This document shows positions 5,872 to 7,600 of a stretch of 7,600 bases of DNA, piece after piece. Every line of letters begins with the position of its first letter. Positions within the stretch are counted from its first letter, which is position 1. The position numbers and the translations under genes are program-made. Origin of the DNA: CAYVAP01 sp964343195 (GTDB taxonomy: Bacteria; Bacteroidota; Bacteroidia; J057). The notes beneath the pieces were generated by a model that was not told the origin of the DNA, ran no database searches, and saw only the letters and a list, made by a program, of their open reading frames with translations. The stretch is taken from positions 1 through 7,600 of the forward strand of contig CAYFIR010000197.1 in assembly GCA_964343195.1 (NCBI GenBank), read 5' to 3'.

Positions 5872-7407
5872 ATGAAGTTTCCCGCTTTAATTATTGGTGC
5901 AGTAATGGCCATCCTGACCTGGGTAAGCTGTGAGCGTCCTGACAATCCCATCGCACAGGGGCCTCTGGTTTTCTCGGCCGATACCGTCAAGTTTGACTCG
6001 ATCTTCATCAACTTCCTCACTCCTTCAGAAAGACTCATCGTCTCCAATCCAGGCAACCAGGCGGTTCTCATCAACCGGGTATGGCTCGACGAGGGATCAA
6101 ACTCAGAATTCACCCTGATTGCAGATGGAATAAAAGCCGACACGGTGGAAGATGTAGTCATCGCGGCGGGTGACAGCATGATGGTGGTCGTCAACCTGCG
6201 ATCCAAACTTCAGGATGAGTTCACTGAAGAATACCTCAACGTTCAGATTGGGGAAGACTTCTATCAGATCCTGCTTCGTGCCAAAGTAATCGATGCCTAC
6301 TACTTCCGGGCCCGATTGACACAGGAAGCGGGAGACTTTGTAAACCTGAAGGAGGACAGTTACTTTTTTGGACGTTCGGGAGTCCTCGACACTACACTGA
6401 CAGCGGAGAAGCCCATCATTTTCGATGGCCCCATATTCATCCCTCAGGGGGTTACCGTTAGGGTGGAGCCTGGGACGCAGATTTACTTCACCCCATATAA
6501 ATTTGGGGTGGCAGATAGCAATGGCAATCGCAGTTTTGGATTTTTCTCCTGGCTGTTAGTCGATGGGACGCTTCAGGCTGAGGGAGTTCCGGGTTCTCCG
6601 GTTGTGTTTCAGGGAACCCGATTTGACTCCACCTACCAGGAAAATCCGGCTCAGTGGCGTGGGTTATACTTTCGGCAGTTTAGCCGCGACAATATCCTCA
6701 GGCACGCCGTGGTCAAGAACGGCATGATCGGGGTTCAGGTGGATTCAGCTTCTGTGAATCAGAATCCCAAGCTTACCATCCAGCATACCGCCATCCGTAA
6801 TATGGGGGCCTTCGGCCTCGTCGGCGTCGGAGCAGCTCCTGTAAGTGACTTCTCTCCTCCGTCCATCCTCATGGAAAACTCCTATGTAAGCACCTGCCAG
6901 GAGCGAACCTTCATTATGTGGTACGGGGGTAAATACGAATTTTACAACTGCACTTTTGCCAACTACAATGTTGCCAATTTTTCACGCCGAAATCCCCAGT
7001 TCTATGTCAATAACTGGCTGACTCCAGATGGAGTGAGCGGACTGGTGTATCCCACCTTCCTGGACCTGAAAAACTGCATCATCTATGGGAGTGAGGAAAA
7101 TGAGATCGCGGTTGATACCCTGCCGGGATATTCCTTCGATCGATTTTCGCTGGACCACTGCCTGGTACGGGTAGAAGAGGAGGAGGTGCTGCCTATCGTC
7201 AGGAAGTATCTGACCAATAGCATCATCAATGAAGATCCGCTCTTCAGGCAGGTTTCTATTCGGGATTATGCCCTACGCGAGGGCAGCCCGGCCATTGATG
7301 CTGGCCTGGACCTGAGCAGCCGCTACTCCCTGGATTACTGGGGGATACCAGATAGCGGTCGGGTGGTTCCGTTTGACATTGGAGCATTTGAATATACTCC
7401 CAACTGA
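5872..7407 (+). CDS. Parallel beta-helix lipoprotein with N-terminal Ig-like domain
   Basis: The 511-residue protein is exported and lipid-anchored: a short signal (residues 1-19) ends at WVSC with the lipidated Cys at 20. Trp at -3 is unusual, though Bacteroidota lipoboxes are loose. Residues about 31-138 form a beta-sandwich resembling DUF1573/ASH-type Ig-like domains (FDSIFINFLTPSERLIVSNPGN, then LRSKLQDEFTEEYLNVQIG). Residues about 160-460 look like a right-handed parallel beta-helix with short strands, Asn turns and runs such as PIFIPQGVTVRVEPGTQIYF. The C-terminus DPLFRQ, then DYALREGSPAIDAG (466-479) and DIGAFEY (502-508), is the 'choice-of-anchor Q' signature of beta-helix proteins. 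No catalytic motif of a polysaccharide lyase is evident. A surface or periplasmic structural or glycan-binding role is a guess. No operon partner is visible. Confidence 0.85.
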   Translation: MKFPALIIGAVMAILTWVSCERPDNPIAQGPLVFSADTVKFDSIFINFLTPSERLIVSNPGNQAVLINRVWLDEGSNSEFTLIADGIKADTVEDVVIAAGDSMMVVVNLRSKLQDEFTEEYLNVQIGEDFYQILLRAKVIDAYYFRARLTQEAGDFVNLKEDSYFFGRSGVLDTTLTAEKPIIFDGPIFIPQGVTVRVEPGTQIYFTPYKFGVADSNGNRSFGFFSWLLVDGTLQAEGVPGSPVVFQGTRFDSTYQENPAQWRGLYFRQFSRDNILRHAVVKNGMIGVQVDSASVNQNPKLTIQHTAIRNMGAFGLVGVGAAPVSDFSPPSILMENSYVSTCQERTFIMWYGGKYEFYNCTFANYNVANFSRRNPQFYVNNWLTPDGVSGLVYPTFLDLKNCIIYGSEENEIAVDTLPGYSFDRFSLDHCLVRVEEEEVLPIVRKYLTNSIINEDPLFRQVSIRDYALREGSPAIDAGLDLSSRYSLDYWGIPDSGRVVPFDIGAFEYTPN

Positions 7408-7423
7408 GGTCCTGGTGGAATAA

Positions 7424-7458
7424 GTTCGAAGTTTCGAGTCGCTAGTTCCTAGCTAAAA
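7424..7458. repeat. Degenerate 7-bp-period repeat patch, left
   Basis: Five heptads in register: GTTCGAA, GTTTCGA, GTCGCTA, GTTCCTA, GCTAAAA. The register holds although units diverge, and GCTAG/CTAGC (7441-7445, 7449-7453) adds a local palindrome. It starts 16 bases after the beta-helix gene stop. Similar heptad patches are common between genes in Bacteroidota; that comparison is from memory. Confidence 0.45.
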
Positions 7459-7478
7459 ATACTGATAATCAGATTTTT
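7455..7478. terminator. Candidate AT-rich terminator hairpin after the beta-helix gene
   Basis: AAAAAT (7455-7460) pairs with ATTTTT (7473-7478) and CTGA (7462-7465) with TCAG (7469-7472). A7461 is bulged and TAA forms the loop. The right arm provides a five-base T-tract on the plus strand and, by symmetry, an equally T-rich end on the minus strand. The G/C content is low, so it is only a modest terminator. Confidence 0.4.
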
Positions 7479-7541
7479 ATACAAAATCCGAATGCGCGAT
7501 TATTCAATTCCGCAGGCACTAGACTAGGCATTAGTTTCGCG

Positions 7542-7566
7542 GTTGAAAGTTCAAGGTTGAAAGTTG
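7542..7566. repeat. 7-bp-period repeat patch, right
   Basis: GTTGAAA, GTTCAAG, GTTGAAA, GTTG follow one another exactly in a period of seven. The consensus GTTSAAR resembles the heptads at 7424-7458, and the first and third units are identical. The sequence up to 7600 shows no gene; the array may be part of a longer repetitive stretch cut by the window edge. Confidence 0.5.
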
Positions 7567-7600
7567 CCTGGGCTACGCAGAGCCAATTAGTAGCTATTGC

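Noticed and set aside
7424..7600. CRISPR array
   Set aside because: Units are 7 bases with no spacers; there are no 25-40-base direct repeats and no cas genes.

Overview
This window looks like ordinary chromosomal DNA of a Bacteroidota bacterium. The evidence is a Bacteroidota-type RNA polymerase omega subunit directly behind a BamD lipoprotein gene, promoters of the Bacteroidota -33/-7 type (TTTG or TTG, about 19-20 bases, then TAnnTTTG), absent or weak Shine-Dalgarno sequences, and a lipoprotein ending in the beta-helix / 'choice-of-anchor Q' layout. Base composition is roughly balanced, and intergenic DNA is rich in small palindromes and heptad repeats. A Saprospiria/Lewinella- or Cytophagia-like source would fit, but the sequence does not settle genus.

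Layout. Bases 1-98 hold the cut end of a palindromic repeat and no gene. 99-1175 (minus) is an LptF/LptG-type lipopolysaccharide-export permease. It is divergent from bamD (1276-2112, plus), followed by the RNA polymerase omega gene (2207-2554) and a strong intrinsic terminator (2573-2612). A 166-bp imperfect inverted repeat (2613-2778) abuts that terminator. Next come a PIG3-type NAD(P)H:quinone oxidoreductase (2856-3836), a small secreted protein of unknown function (4021-4500), an intergenic stretch dense in inverted repeats (4501-4658), a FAD-dependent oxidoreductase (4659-5783), and a 511-residue beta-helix lipoprotein (5872-7407). The right end (7408-7600) is non-coding and holds two degenerate 7-bp-period repeat patches around an AT-rich hairpin.

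How the genes relate. The left part is about building the outer membrane (LptF/G moves lipopolysaccharide, BamD helps insert beta-barrels) together with a core transcription subunit. The right part is a loose, co-directional series of separately spaced genes (two redox enzymes and two exported proteins) with no obvious shared pathway and no tight operon.

I found no CRISPR array, transposase, phage gene, toxin-antitoxin pair or recognisable defence system. The most interesting features are non-coding: the 166-bp inverted repeat, a hairpin ending exactly at the start codon of the FAD enzyme, two promoters whose -7 elements lie 4-6 bases from the start codon (possible leaderless mRNAs), and the heptad repeats.
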